64,000 bases of DNA from Leptolyngbya ohadii IS1 (GCF_002215035.1 NZ_NKFP01000001.1:989501-1053500); one strand, 5' to 3'. Numbered from the stretch's first letter, positions 25,599 through 35,421 are shown. Notes: a model not told the origin generated them from the sequence alone. Program-made: numbers and translations.

Positions 25599-28500
25599 AT
25601 GGACAGAACGTTTGCCAAAAAGAAATCTGGAGAGCAGATTCAAAAAGCGGCTGAAGTCTCGTCCCCCTCGACCAATAAGCCAGAAGGGTCGTTGGGAATG
25701 GCAGCGGGGATGCCCCTGTTCCTGCAACGCTCTCCAAGCCTCAATTCTGGTAGCCAAACTTTGCAACGGCAGGAGGAAGAGGAAGAACGGGAACCAGCGG
25801 TAGAGGAAGAAGAGACGCTGCAAACAAAACGTCCCACAACCGAGGCAATCACCCTTCAACGCCAGGAGGAAGATTCCCCGGATCTGGAGGATGAAGAAAA
25901 GCAAACCCTACAAACCCAACTCCAACCAGCCCATTTAGGAATTCTGCAACGGCAAACTGAAGAGGATGAATTGCCACCAGAGGCAGAACCACCGGAAGAG
26001 GAGACTACCGTTCAAACAAAGCTGACCGTCAATCCGCCTAATGATGTATATGAGCAGGAGGCGGATCAGGTTGCCGAAACGGTGGTACAGCGTTCAAACA
26101 CTCCGCTTGCCGTTTCCAGCATCCCCTCTCAAATTCAGCGTAAATGCGCTGCTTGTGAAGCAGAAGACGAGCAAGGTTTAGCAGAGGATAGGGTTCAGCG
26201 TAAATCGGATGACCAGGAGGCGATCGCTCCAGCCCTTTTGCAAACTAAACTCGAACCCGCTAGCTCTGGTGCTCCGCTATCTGAATCGGTACGCCAACAG
26301 GTTGAACCCGTTTTAGACACCGATCTCAGCGATGTGAGAGTTCACAGTCATCCTGCTGACCAGGAAACTGCCCGATCCCTCCATGCTCGCGCCTTTACCC
26401 ACCAAAACCACATCTGGTTAGGTCCGGGGCAGAGCGCTGATGATGTGAAGCTGATGGCTCATGAATCAGCCCATGTGGTGCAGCAATCCTCCGGCTCTGT
26501 GCAGCGACTTCAGCGCAAACCCTCCGACTATCAGCATGCAGAAGATGGAGGAGAGGTGCGATCGCGCTTAAATAGCCGATTTCGCAGTGAAATCCGGGAG
26601 AACCGTGCACCCAGTGGAGAGGGAGCCAGTGCCGAGGCGCGGCGGTCGAGCAGTGCAGCCAACCCCGCAGAGGTGCGATCGCGCACAGCAGAATTACGGC
26701 AGGAAACCCGTCCTAGTGTCGATCGTCCGGCTCAAGAACAGCCGCGAGTAGAACAATCCGCCGCCAATGTTGAGGCGGAAGCAACGAGTCCGCCCGACCC
26801 CCTGGTGCAAGGGGAAGCCCAGGCAGAACCTAAACTCAACGAAAATGCTGGAGAAGCAACCGGAACGGCTGAACAGGCGGCTGGACTAGCACAACAAGCA
26901 TTTGCAGCAGCAGCAGCCCAACCGGAACCAGCGCCAGAAACACCAGTGCAACCCCCTGAGCCTGTCAGCCCAGTTGATGCGGCAGGAGAACCCTTGGAGG
27001 CAGACCCTGCTGCCGATAACGCAGTGATGGATATCGCCGATCGCATTCAGTACTTGCGCGAGCAGGGCACGTTAATGAAAGCGCAGGCAGCCGAAGGGCA
27101 TAGCAATGCAGAAATTATCCGAGGAAATATTGCTCGAGTTAGTGGGGAAGTAGGGAAGGCGGAGGAAGGCATTGCTAAAGCACAGGAACACGCCAGCTAT
27201 CGGCGCGAAGTGGTGGGGCAAGCAGAGCAAGCATTAGGGGTATCCCAGGAAAAACAGGCAACGGTTGCAGCTCAGGCTCCTGGATTCCAGTCCAAAGCCG
27301 ATGAGGGCAAGGAAGACAGCGGTCCTATGTCGAGCGAAGCCAGTTCTCTGGCGGCTGAAAACTCGGCTAACGTTCCAGACGACGAAGAGGCGGCGGCAAA
27401 ATCCAGGGAACAGGGCGGCAAGATCAATCAGGTTGACTCCGATGCTGCCACAATGGACGGCGCTATTTCCCAAACCCGTTCCCGCGCTGATTCTTTGGCG
27501 CAGGATGCAACCCGTGCAGCAGAATTAAACACTCAAACCCAGGGCAAGATCAGCACAGGGCAACAACACCTGGATCAGACTGACCAGCGCCTTAGCCAGC
27601 ATGAATCTCAAACAAGCCAAGCCCGTGCTCAGGTGGAGGGAATGGCAGGTGCACCGGATCAAGCCCATGCCCAAGCAACCCAGTTAGACGATCAGGGACA
27701 ACAATTAATTGCGTCATCCTTTGAACTAGAAGATCGCTTACGCCAGAGTCAACTAAATTACGCTACGGGAATGCAAGCCATTCCCCCAGTTGAACCCTGG
27801 CGTGGTGAAATGCCAGAGGAAACGGAGGAAGGCACCATTCAAGCTCAGGGTGATGGTACAGCCCCTGCAACCACCGCAGCCAGTTCCCTTACTATCCCCG
27901 TTACACCTCCCCCCGCCGCCAGCGGAGCACCAGCAACGAGTACGCCTGCAACTCCGGCTCCCGCTACATCAGTAGCCACACCAACAGCAACTCCAGTAGA
28001 CCAGGGTACAGAAACGGAATTAGAACCCGGTGCAACCCCAGAGACAGAACCAGCTGATGCCGCTGCCTCAGATACGGCTGCCCCAGAAGGGGAGGCAACA
28101 GGCACAGCCCCCACAGCAACTGGAGATGCTGCCAGTGAAGATGCTGCTGTAGATGCCGCACCAGAGGATAGTGCCCAGGCACTTGCCGCTCCTGAAGAAC
28201 TCGGACCACGCCAGGAAAGAGTTGACCTGGAGCAAGAGGCTCCCCCCTGGTTGACGGGTCTTGATCCCGATTCCATCAGAAGTCGCGAAGACAGGCGACA
28301 GGAACTGGAGAATCAGCGGCGTGAAGAAGTTGGCTGGTTTAATCAGCAGCTTGGTGGGCGATCGGTGGCTCAAATTGGCATGGGTCAACGATTTGGTCTG
28401 GTCGGTCAGGCACTCACCCGTCGCTTCCAAAACATCGTCAAAAACATTAAGTGGCCCGGTTGGGGTGGTCTGGCAAAAATGCTCCTCGATCCGCGATCGA

Positions 28501-30311
28501 TGATTGCCGGAGCGGTGGGTGGTCTGGGCATGATTTTGGCAGGAGGCGCTAACCTGTTTAGCCTGGAGCAGTGGCGACGTGATCCTCTCGGCAACCTGCT
28601 CACCTCTTCCGCGAATATTGCCACAGGTCTCGCCGTAATTTTAGGCAGCATTACTGCTCTAGCTGGCTTGGTGGCAGCCATTATGGGGGCACTCATTCTG
28701 ATTACCTTTGGTGGAGCCGCTCCCCTTGCCCTACCCGTAATTTCCGTTTGCACCACAATTATTACCACTGTTGGGGGTTGGACGATCGCTGTCGGTAAGA
28801 TCGCCCTTGTCCTCCAGGCGCTTGCTCTAATCAAGAACTTAATCGACGTCGCCACTGCCCAAACCGCTGATGATTTGCAGCGAGAAACCGAGGAAATTAG
28901 CGGCAATATCAACGGTGGCTTCCAGGCAGTCATGAGCATTGTTGGCGCAAAAGGTGCTCAGGCTGGATTGAGTGGCGTTCGCAATCGGACGACTGGCATT
29001 CTTAGCGCAGCTCGACGTGCCGGTGGAGCCAGAGCCTTGGCGCGACAGACTCTTCGTGCGGCTCCCGGTCGAGTAGTGGCAGGAGCACGGGCTTTGCCAG
29101 GTCGAATTGCAGCAGGGGCAAGAAGTGCCGCAACTAGCCTTCGTGCCTTACCTGGACGGGCGATCGCTGGAGCAAGAGCTTTGCCAGGTCGCCTAGCTAG
29201 AGGCGTAGCAGACACAGCTCGTTCTATCGTCAACCTACCGGGCAGGCTAGTACGTGGAGCACGCTCTCGATTCCGGCGGCTATTTGGACGTCAGAGCCGT
29301 CGGGGACGCCCAGATCCCAGTCTTGCTCGTCGTCATCACGAAACACTACAGGGAACTAGGCGCAAAGCAGGTAGAGAACTCACACCACGGGAGTTAGATG
29401 CAGAACTTGATATGGTCAGTAATACCCGATCTCGATCCATTAGTCAGGGTCAATATGATGCTGAGGTAAATCTGCCGAATGGTCATACTTGGCGGCGCGA
29501 TCGTCGTACAGGGCGGTGGTGTCGTTTCTCTAATCAAGCAGATATCTGTGCAACCCCTCATCCATCTGGTACAACTCCAACTGCCTCTCCGACATCGACC
29601 GCTGACCGTCTAACCGCTAACTCCGTTGACGAAGTTCGGCATCTCCGCAACAATCCACCCACTCGTCCACCCAACTTAAGCCCAGAGGACGCCGCTCTAT
29701 GGGATGACTACATGATCTATTACAACAACAGATTAAACCAGATGGAAAGGCAACTCGGCTCCGGTCGAATCACTGCCGAACCCCCTCGGACATGGACGTC
29801 CTATCAAAAGGCACGTACAAGCGGAGCTACGGCTGAAGCACTTCGGGGCAGGGCGCATCAGCAAAGAGTGACACGCTCAATGGATGAAGCAGGAGATTTC
29901 TTAACTGAGTCTGACGTCGGTCTCAGTCGCCGTAGAAGTCCTGGACGAGAGCAAGTGGTTTATACAGATCAACTGATTCTTGATCGCGTAGATGGATCGG
30001 TGACGGCCGTTTCTAACAAGAGCCGGAATTTTATTACTCGTGCTGGAGAAAACCTTCAAAGCGATCTAGCACTGGTACGACAACAAGTCGTTGAGGATGT
30101 AAACGAACTTTTCACAAAATACAGTGGTAATCTTTACGTCAGAAGACCTCAACATCCCCTATTCAACCAACGAATATCAGTTAGAGAGGTTGTGCTTGTC
30201 TATGATTCTCGTCTCGTTACGCCAGATCTTGCAAGATTAATTCAGTCTGTTGCTAATGCTGAAGCTCGTCGCATTAATCCTGGAATTACATTTCACATTT
30301 CCTTTCAGTAA
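25599..30311 (+). CDS. Large DUF4157 CIS cargo protein with membrane segments and C-terminal toxin-like domain
   Basis: A 1570-residue protein. Residues 35-46 are AAGMPLFLQRSP, nearly identical to the second cargo at 30679. Residues 50-220 repeat LQRQ/LQTK units in an acidic linker. A DUF4157 domain (about 225-300) carries HESAH at 288-292, the zinc-protease-like motif of this eCIS-linked family. Residues 300-950 are Ala/Glu/Pro-rich and partly coiled. Residues about 967-1085 hold long hydrophobic Gly/Ala stretches (for example GLAVILGSITALAGLVAAIM), then basic repeats ARALPGRIAAGARS. The end (1242-1570) holds GHTWRRDRRTGRWCRFSN, a pre-toxin motif of polymorphic toxins, and a 250-residue domain of unknown activity. 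It may cross a target membrane before delivering the C-terminus. Confidence 0.85.
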   Translation: MDRTFAKKKSGEQIQKAAEVSSPSTNKPEGSLGMAAGMPLFLQRSPSLNSGSQTLQRQEEEEEREPAVEEEETLQTKRPTTEAITLQRQEEDSPDLEDEEKQTLQTQLQPAHLGILQRQTEEDELPPEAEPPEEETTVQTKLTVNPPNDVYEQEADQVAETVVQRSNTPLAVSSIPSQIQRKCAACEAEDEQGLAEDRVQRKSDDQEAIAPALLQTKLEPASSGAPLSESVRQQVEPVLDTDLSDVRVHSHPADQETARSLHARAFTHQNHIWLGPGQSADDVKLMAHESAHVVQQSSGSVQRLQRKPSDYQHAEDGGEVRSRLNSRFRSEIRENRAPSGEGASAEARRSSSAANPAEVRSRTAELRQETRPSVDRPAQEQPRVEQSAANVEAEATSPPDPLVQGEAQAEPKLNENAGEATGTAEQAAGLAQQAFAAAAAQPEPAPETPVQPPEPVSPVDAAGEPLEADPAADNAVMDIADRIQYLREQGTLMKAQAAEGHSNAEIIRGNIARVSGEVGKAEEGIAKAQEHASYRREVVGQAEQALGVSQEKQATVAAQAPGFQSKADEGKEDSGPMSSEASSLAAENSANVPDDEEAAAKSREQGGKINQVDSDAATMDGAISQTRSRADSLAQDATRAAELNTQTQGKISTGQQHLDQTDQRLSQHESQTSQARAQVEGMAGAPDQAHAQATQLDDQGQQLIASSFELEDRLRQSQLNYATGMQAIPPVEPWRGEMPEETEEGTIQAQGDGTAPATTAASSLTIPVTPPPAASGAPATSTPATPAPATSVATPTATPVDQGTETELEPGATPETEPADAAASDTAAPEGEATGTAPTATGDAASEDAAVDAAPEDSAQALAAPEELGPRQERVDLEQEAPPWLTGLDPDSIRSREDRRQELENQRREEVGWFNQQLGGRSVAQIGMGQRFGLVGQALTRRFQNIVKNIKWPGWGGLAKMLLDPRSMIAGAVGGLGMILAGGANLFSLEQWRRDPLGNLLTSSANIATGLAVILGSITALAGLVAAIMGALILITFGGAAPLALPVISVCTTIITTVGGWTIAVGKIALVLQALALIKNLIDVATAQTADDLQRETEEISGNINGGFQAVMSIVGAKGAQAGLSGVRNRTTGILSAARRAGGARALARQTLRAAPGRVVAGARALPGRIAAGARSAATSLRALPGRAIAGARALPGRLARGVADTARSIVNLPGRLVRGARSRFRRLFGRQSRRGRPDPSLARRHHETLQGTRRKAGRELTPRELDAELDMVSNTRSRSISQGQYDAEVNLPNGHTWRRDRRTGRWCRFSNQADICATPHPSGTTPTASPTSTADRLTANSVDEVRHLRNNPPTRPPNLSPEDAALWDDYMIYYNNRLNQMERQLGSGRITAEPPRTWTSYQKARTSGATAEALRGRAHQQRVTRSMDEAGDFLTESDVGLSRRRSPGREQVVYTDQLILDRVDGSVTAVSNKSRNFITRAGENLQSDLALVRQQVVEDVNELFTKYSGNLYVRRPQHPLFNQRISVREVVLVYDSRLVTPDLARLIQSVANAEARRINPGITFHISFQ

Positions 30312-30413
30312 GTGCAACTCAGTAGGTGCAACGCTCTCAATCAGTTGAGAAAAATGAGCCGTGCCAATCTCTTACAGCTCGACAAAATTAGACTTTAAAG
30401 GGAGATAGAACAG

Positions 30414-30641
30414 ATGTCACCGCAAGATCAAGGTAAAGAGATACATCCAACTCTTTTAGCAGTCACAACTATTGTCCTAATGACTACGATTGCCACAGCA
30501 GGCTATCTCACTGGGCGCAACCGCCCCACTCCCCCTTGGATTGAACACTATTTGATCCCCGGCTTAGGTTGGCTAGGGCTAGTGTTAATTATGATTGTAG
30601 TAGTTGACTGGTTGAGGAACCTATACAAATCACATTCATAG
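30414..30641 (+). CDS. Small two-helix membrane protein between two cargo genes
   Basis: A 75-residue protein with an AAAGGGAG ribosome-binding site before the ATG. Residues about 12-34 (LLAVTTIVLMTTIATAGYL) and about 45-67 (HYLIPGLGWLGLVLIMIVVV) are membrane helices joined by a short GRNRPTPPW loop. No family is recognised. It lies between the two cargo genes, so it may be an immunity protein for the membrane-active large cargo, or a holin-like release helper. Both readings are inference from position and topology. Confidence 0.6.
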   Translation: MSPQDQGKEIHPTLLAVTTIVLMTTIATAGYLTGRNRPTPPWIEHYLIPGLGWLGLVLIMIVVVDWLRNLYKSHS

Positions 30642-30678
30642 CTGCACAAGCCGTTTACTGACTAGGGGGATAGGAAGG

Positions 30679-31434
30679 ATGGGAGCCAAATTTGTTGCCA
30701 AACGTCGATCGCGTCACAGGAAAACAAATTCCCGCCATCGTCACCCTGCCCGTTGGGGGACAGAAACCGGGGCAGCAGCAGGAATGCCCATGTTTTTACA
30801 GCGATCGCCTGTAGCAAATAATAAGACGGGCGATCGGAGTGAGCAGGAGTTTGATCAAGTTGGCGATCGGATGTCCCCTGAAGCCGTTGCTCAGAATAGT
30901 CCATCAGATGGGGCAACTGAGCCATTACCAGCCATTTCGGGAGAAGGTGAAACCTATGAAATGGTTGCTTTCGCCAATACTTTAACGCTACGGGGGCGAA
31001 CCGATGCCAGCTTTAGCAACAGTTTTACAGTTCAGAATGGTACTACTACTCACGCAACAGGCTGTGAAAATTGCCCTTCCGACGAGTGTGTACGGGTGAG
31101 GGGCACTTTAAGATCAGTCTTCAACGTTACAACCACAGTAACCCTACCACAGGTATCTAACTACCCTGACCTGACCCCCTGCCAGCGACAGCGAGTGCAA
31201 GCTGCCATTACAAATGTTTTGGCTCCCCACGAACAACAGCACGTAGCTGCATTTCAAACCTATCGAGGCACTGTTTTAACGCCTTTCAATTTAACCCTCT
31301 GCCGTGCTGACATTGATTCGACGATTCAATCCATGCATGATCATATTGAACAAAACCGGCGCTCGTCTGCCCAATCTGCCAGCGATGCCCTAGATCCGTT
31401 TAATTTTGATGTTGATTTAGATTGCTCTAGCTAG
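30679..31434 (+). CDS. Small CIS cargo protein with HEXXH motif
   Basis: A 251-residue protein. The N-terminus is basic (KFVAKRRSRHRKTNSRH) and residues 33-44 are AAGMPMFLQRSP, one residue different from the same segment in the 1570-residue cargo. Residues 56-70, EQEFDQVGDRMSPEAV, resemble the YEQEADQVAE linker of that cargo. The C-terminal half has HEQQH at 184-188, a candidate zinc-protease site, and a pair of Cys-rich spots (CENCPSDEC near 129). There is no full DUF4157 domain. It is probably a second, compact effector that uses the same loading signal; the proteolytic activity is unproven. Confidence 0.68.
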   Translation: MGAKFVAKRRSRHRKTNSRHRHPARWGTETGAAAGMPMFLQRSPVANNKTGDRSEQEFDQVGDRMSPEAVAQNSPSDGATEPLPAISGEGETYEMVAFANTLTLRGRTDASFSNSFTVQNGTTTHATGCENCPSDECVRVRGTLRSVFNVTTTVTLPQVSNYPDLTPCQRQRVQAAITNVLAPHEQQHVAAFQTYRGTVLTPFNLTLCRADIDSTIQSMHDHIEQNRRSSAQSASDALDPFNFDVDLDCSS

Positions 31435-32092
31435 AGTTAGACGTTGCTTATTATCTGAACTGCGGCAGGGAAACATGACCGCGAGCTTAACTCATTCAGG
31501 TGCAGGAATTTCTAATCTACTTCGTACCGATCGCTTCATCCTGATACGATCGAGGCAGTTTCGGCAGTTGTGGAGTCGCTGAGCGATGATGCTTTTCCAG
31601 TTCTGCTGACAGCCTTGAGTCAGCCTAGCCAGGGCGATCATGGTTCCCGGTGAGCCGCCATCCAGCCCACGACATAGCGGCTAAAGACATCCAAGATGAC
31701 ATAGAAATAGTAGTAGATCCATTTGCCAACAAAGATTTCAGCCTCTCTTTTTTGTGGAATTCAGGATGTTTAAATCGCTGAAATTTTTGCTATATAAAGC
31801 TTCTCAGGCTTTTTCCAAAATTATACCGATCTCGGCGTTCTTCTCTTGCCATCAACAAGTGTGGAATGAAGTTGGATTAAATTGCTATTGGGTTATGGTC
31901 TGATGCTTTTGTATATCAAATATAGCCAATTAACAATAGACTACTCATTAAGTAGCTGGGCGCAATTAAATAATGGATGGATTTGGAGGTGGTGGTGGCT
32001 GTACCCCCGCCCTGGGGAGAAGCCCCAGACCCCCTCTATCTCACAAATAATTACGACCACCTACTCAGTAAATCATGCATGATTCGGTATTA
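31435..32092. other. Non-coding stretch with IS remnant
   Basis: About 660 bp after the last cargo gene. It holds a short transposase remnant (31650-31760) and otherwise AT-rich sequence without a convincing gene. It separates the CIS locus from the kinase genes, which run on the opposite strand. Confidence 0.6.
31650..31760 (-). pseudogene. IS3/IS481-type integrase-core fragment
   Basis: Read on the minus strand, about 35 residues give EIFVGKWIYYYFYVILDVFS then RYVVGWMAAHREP, the DDE integrase-core region around the second aspartate. The frame stops immediately after. Flanking sequence carries no further transposase similarity, so this is the debris of an old insertion at the edge of the CIS locus. 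Confidence 0.7.
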
Positions 32093-35000
32093 TCAGGAAT
32101 TAAGGGTTATGTCTACAATTGCCTTTGTCAATGCTTCTAGTTCTACAGGTTTTGTAATGTAAGCTTGAAACCCTGACTGAAGCGCTTTTTGTTGGTCAAA
32201 ATCTCTAGCATAAGCCGTGAGAGCGATCGCTGGAATCTGTCCTCCTTGACTCTGAGGTCGAGCACGAACCTGCTGCATTAGTGTATAACCATCCATATCG
32301 GGCATACCAATATCGCTAATTATGATATCCGGAACAAACTGCTCCAGCAGCTGCAATGCTTCTAGTCCAGATGCAGCAGCTATTACTCTGGCTCCGCGTT
32401 GCTCCAGTGAGAATGCTTGAAACTCGCGGGTATCCTCATCGTCATCCACCAGTAAGATTTGTAAGTTGCTTAAGGAAGCTTCTACCGTTTCTGTTTCAGC
32501 ACGAGTTGCTTCAGGGGCAGCTGAAATTGCTTGTTGAAGAATGGGTAACTGTACCGTAAACTTTGCCCCCTGATTGTCCCCTAAGCTCTCTGCCTTAACC
32601 GTTCCTCCATGCATTTCCACAATTTGTCGGACGATCGCCAAGCCGAGTCCCAACCCGCCAAATTTCCGAGTTGTGGTTGAGTCTGCCTGCCGAAAATACT
32701 CAAACACATAGGGTAAAAAATTAGGAGGGATACCCTTTCCGGTATCAGTGACCCGTACTTGAGCCAGTTGGTCGAGTTGCCACAATTCAACCGTGACTTG
32801 CCCGTAGTGGGGAGTAAATTTGACGGCATTGGACAGAAGATTCCACACAACTTGCTGTAAGCGGGCGGCATCTCCAGAAACCGGTGCAACCACTGTACTA
32901 AGGTCAAGCAGAATTTGAATTTGCTTAGCTTCTGCTGCCAAACGGACTGTTTCCACAGCGGCAGAAATGACAAAAGTTAAATTAACGGGCGTTGCGGTTA
33001 AGGTCAGCTTACCTTGCATGATGCGGGAAACGTCTAACAGATCTTCAATCAGTTGAGTTTGTAGTTTGGCATTGCGCTCGATCGTTGCCAGTGCTTCCCG
33101 TTGACGAGCTTCGTCGAGTTTGCCGCTTTGCAATAAGCGTGTCCAGCCAAGAATCGGGTTGAGGGGCGATCGCAGCTCATGGGATAGCACAGCCAGGAAT
33201 TCGTCTTTCATCCGATTGGCTTCCTGCAATCGCTCAGCTTGTTGCTGGATGGATCGCGTTAAGTTTGATCTTTCGAGAGCGATCGCTATTTGCTCACAGA
33301 CCGATTGCAGTAGGTCAGTTTCTTCTGGGGTGAAATGAGTGCGAGTGAGGCTGGCAAACGAAAGCGTTCCCAGTAACCGTCCTCGTACCATTAAAGGTTG
33401 ACATGCGTAGGCGGTAATTCCCAATAAGTGGGCGAGTTGAGCATTTGAATCCGTGGCAATTTGCGTTTGGTTCAGCGCGATTTGTCGCTGCTCCTGAGCT
33501 GCTGTACCACAGATATCCTGACCAAACTCTATCCATCCGATCTGGGCGATTATATCCTTCGGTATTTCGCTATGGTGAGTCAGATGCAGCTTGCGCTGGT
33601 TCTCCTTCTCCTCGACCAGGAAGTTGAAGTAATAATGCAGGTCTAGCTGAGCAGAGAGCTTGCTGAACAAGGTATTCATCAGTGCCAGGGGTTGCTCTGT
33701 AGCCAGCAATTCGCGAGTGGTTTCGTATAACAAATGCAGCCGTTCATCGGCTTGCTTGCGAGCGGTAATATCATGAGCCGCGCCAACGATTTGTCTCACT
33801 GTACCGTCGTCATTCTGCAAATACACCATTTCTCGGCTGGAAAGCCAGTGCCACGAATCATCCTTGTGCCGCATCCGGTACTCAAACTCAGCAACCTCGT
33901 CCGGCAGCAAGCCACGCAGCCGCTCAAAGTGAGCTGGATAACGTTCTGCATCTTCCGGGTGCAAAAGCTGCAAGAGGACATTCTCACCCATTGCCTGCAC
34001 TTCATCAGGGGTATAGCCCAGCACGAGAGCAAGGTTATTGTTACTCCAGACGTTACGGGTCTCGCACAGGTCATAAACATAAAGGATTATGGGCGCAACA
34101 TCGGTAATCTGAGTTAGGAACGCACGGCTCTCGCGGAGCTGCTTTTCTGTTTGCCGACGATCGCTGATATCTAACACCACTGCTACAGCGGCTTGAGGAT
34201 TGCCAGACGCATCTCGGATGATAGACACGCTATTGTTAACCCAAACCTCGGAGCCGTCTCGGCGAATATATCGCTTTTCCACCACAAACGCACGACCTTC
34301 TGCAACCAGCTGATTAAAAAGCACACTGTTATGGGCTAGATCATCGGGATGGGTGATATCCTGCATCCGCTTCTGCATTAGCTCTTCTTGAGAGTAGCCT
34401 ACAATGTCGCAATATCGCTGGTTGACCAGTGTGAACTGACCTGTTAGATCGGTTAGGGTAATGCCTGCGGTGACTTGATTGACAATCGCCCGAAAGCGCT
34501 CTTCGGATTCACGCAGAGCAAGGTTGGAGCGATCGCGTTCAAACGCAACCCTGGCAATCTGAGTGCCAAAGTCGGCAAGCTGATATTCCCATTCAATCGG
34601 TTGTCTTGCCTCGTCGAAATATAGCATCAGCGATCCAAGCGGCAGCCCATCAATGCCCATTACTGGTTTAGAATGGCACGCGAAAATACCATGAGTGATG
34701 CAGAGATTTCGCCATTCCTGCAACCAGCGATCGTCGTTGGCAATATCGGCACAAGTGATCGGTTCGCCCCGATACACCGCTTCACTGCAAATGCCAATAC
34801 ACAAATCATTGATGGGTGCATCCTTACGCCCTTCACCCAAAGAAGACGGAAACTCCGGGGTGATGGAGCGGGGAAAGGTTTGCCGCTGAGCATCCGTCAG
34901 TAGGAAGCAAGCGCGGGTGTGGGGACTGAGCTGAGAAATTGAGCGGCATATCGCTGTCAAGCATTCATCGAGCGGATGACCTGTAGCAATCAGCTCTAGT

Positions 35001-35419
35001 AGTTGCTTTTGCTCAACTAGCATTCGTTCTGCCCGCTGGCGCTGGCGCTGTTCCTGTGCCTCCTGCAATGCCCGGTTCACCGCAGGCACGAGCCGTTCTA
35101 GTCGTTGCTTCAAGACGTAATCGGTGGCTCCCTGTTTGAGCATCTCGATCGCCAGTTCTTCGCCTAAGCTACCAGAGACAATGATGAAAGGAATTTCAGG
35201 ATAACGCTGAGTTGCCCATTCCAGAGCTTCAGTGCCGTTAAATCCGGGAAGGTTATAATCTGCCAGAATCAGGTCGATCGATGATGAGGTTAAGGCTGCC
35301 AGAAAATCAGCGCGAGTTTTCACCCAAACGGCTTCATGCTTCAACTCCGTTTTCATCAGCATTCGCTGAATCAGTTGAGCGTCAATCGCGTTGTCTTCCA
35401 GCATCAGAAATCGCAGCAT
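32093..35419 (-). CDS. Hybrid sensor histidine kinase with N- and C-terminal receiver domains
   Basis: A 1108-residue protein started at the ATG complementary to 35417-35419, two bases after the stop of the upstream kinase and after GGAGTG. A longer frame overlaps that kinase and is rejected. Order: receiver (about 1-120, opening MLRFLMLEDNAIDAQLI), GAF (about 150-310), two PAS domains (about 320-565; both with PAC-like ends), GAF (about 580-740), HisKA with H747 in LSHELRSPL, HATPase, then a receiver (LQILLVDDDEDTREF to the end). It has no membrane helix, so it senses in the cytoplasm, probably a bilin, light or small-molecule signal through GAF. Co-transcribed with the kinase at 35422. Confidence 0.93.
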   Translation of the reverse strand: MLRFLMLEDNAIDAQLIQRMLMKTELKHEAVWVKTRADFLAALTSSSIDLILADYNLPGFNGTEALEWATQRYPEIPFIIVSGSLGEELAIEMLKQGATDYVLKQRLERLVPAVNRALQEAQEQRQRQRAERMLVEQKQLLELIATGHPLDECLTAICRSISQLSPHTRACFLLTDAQRQTFPRSITPEFPSSLGEGRKDAPINDLCIGICSEAVYRGEPITCADIANDDRWLQEWRNLCITHGIFACHSKPVMGIDGLPLGSLMLYFDEARQPIEWEYQLADFGTQIARVAFERDRSNLALRESEERFRAIVNQVTAGITLTDLTGQFTLVNQRYCDIVGYSQEELMQKRMQDITHPDDLAHNSVLFNQLVAEGRAFVVEKRYIRRDGSEVWVNNSVSIIRDASGNPQAAVAVVLDISDRRQTEKQLRESRAFLTQITDVAPIILYVYDLCETRNVWSNNNLALVLGYTPDEVQAMGENVLLQLLHPEDAERYPAHFERLRGLLPDEVAEFEYRMRHKDDSWHWLSSREMVYLQNDDGTVRQIVGAAHDITARKQADERLHLLYETTRELLATEQPLALMNTLFSKLSAQLDLHYYFNFLVEEKENQRKLHLTHHSEIPKDIIAQIGWIEFGQDICGTAAQEQRQIALNQTQIATDSNAQLAHLLGITAYACQPLMVRGRLLGTLSFASLTRTHFTPEETDLLQSVCEQIAIALERSNLTRSIQQQAERLQEANRMKDEFLAVLSHELRSPLNPILGWTRLLQSGKLDEARQREALATIERNAKLQTQLIEDLLDVSRIMQGKLTLTATPVNLTFVISAAVETVRLAAEAKQIQILLDLSTVVAPVSGDAARLQQVVWNLLSNAVKFTPHYGQVTVELWQLDQLAQVRVTDTGKGIPPNFLPYVFEYFRQADSTTTRKFGGLGLGLAIVRQIVEMHGGTVKAESLGDNQGAKFTVQLPILQQAISAAPEATRAETETVEASLSNLQILLVDDDEDTREFQAFSLEQRGARVIAAASGLEALQLLEQFVPDIIISDIGMPDMDGYTLMQQVRARPQSQGGQIPAIALTAYARDFDQQKALQSGFQAYITKPVELEALTKAIVDITLNS

Positions 35420-35421
35420 GG

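Noticed and set aside
27845-28939. Long minus-strand frames inside the large cargo gene
   Set aside because: They mirror the Ala/Pro/Thr-rich and hydrophobic coding regions of the plus-strand gene.
31882-32082. A 66-residue frame after the cargo genes
   Set aside because: AT-rich, no ribosome-binding site, no similarity.
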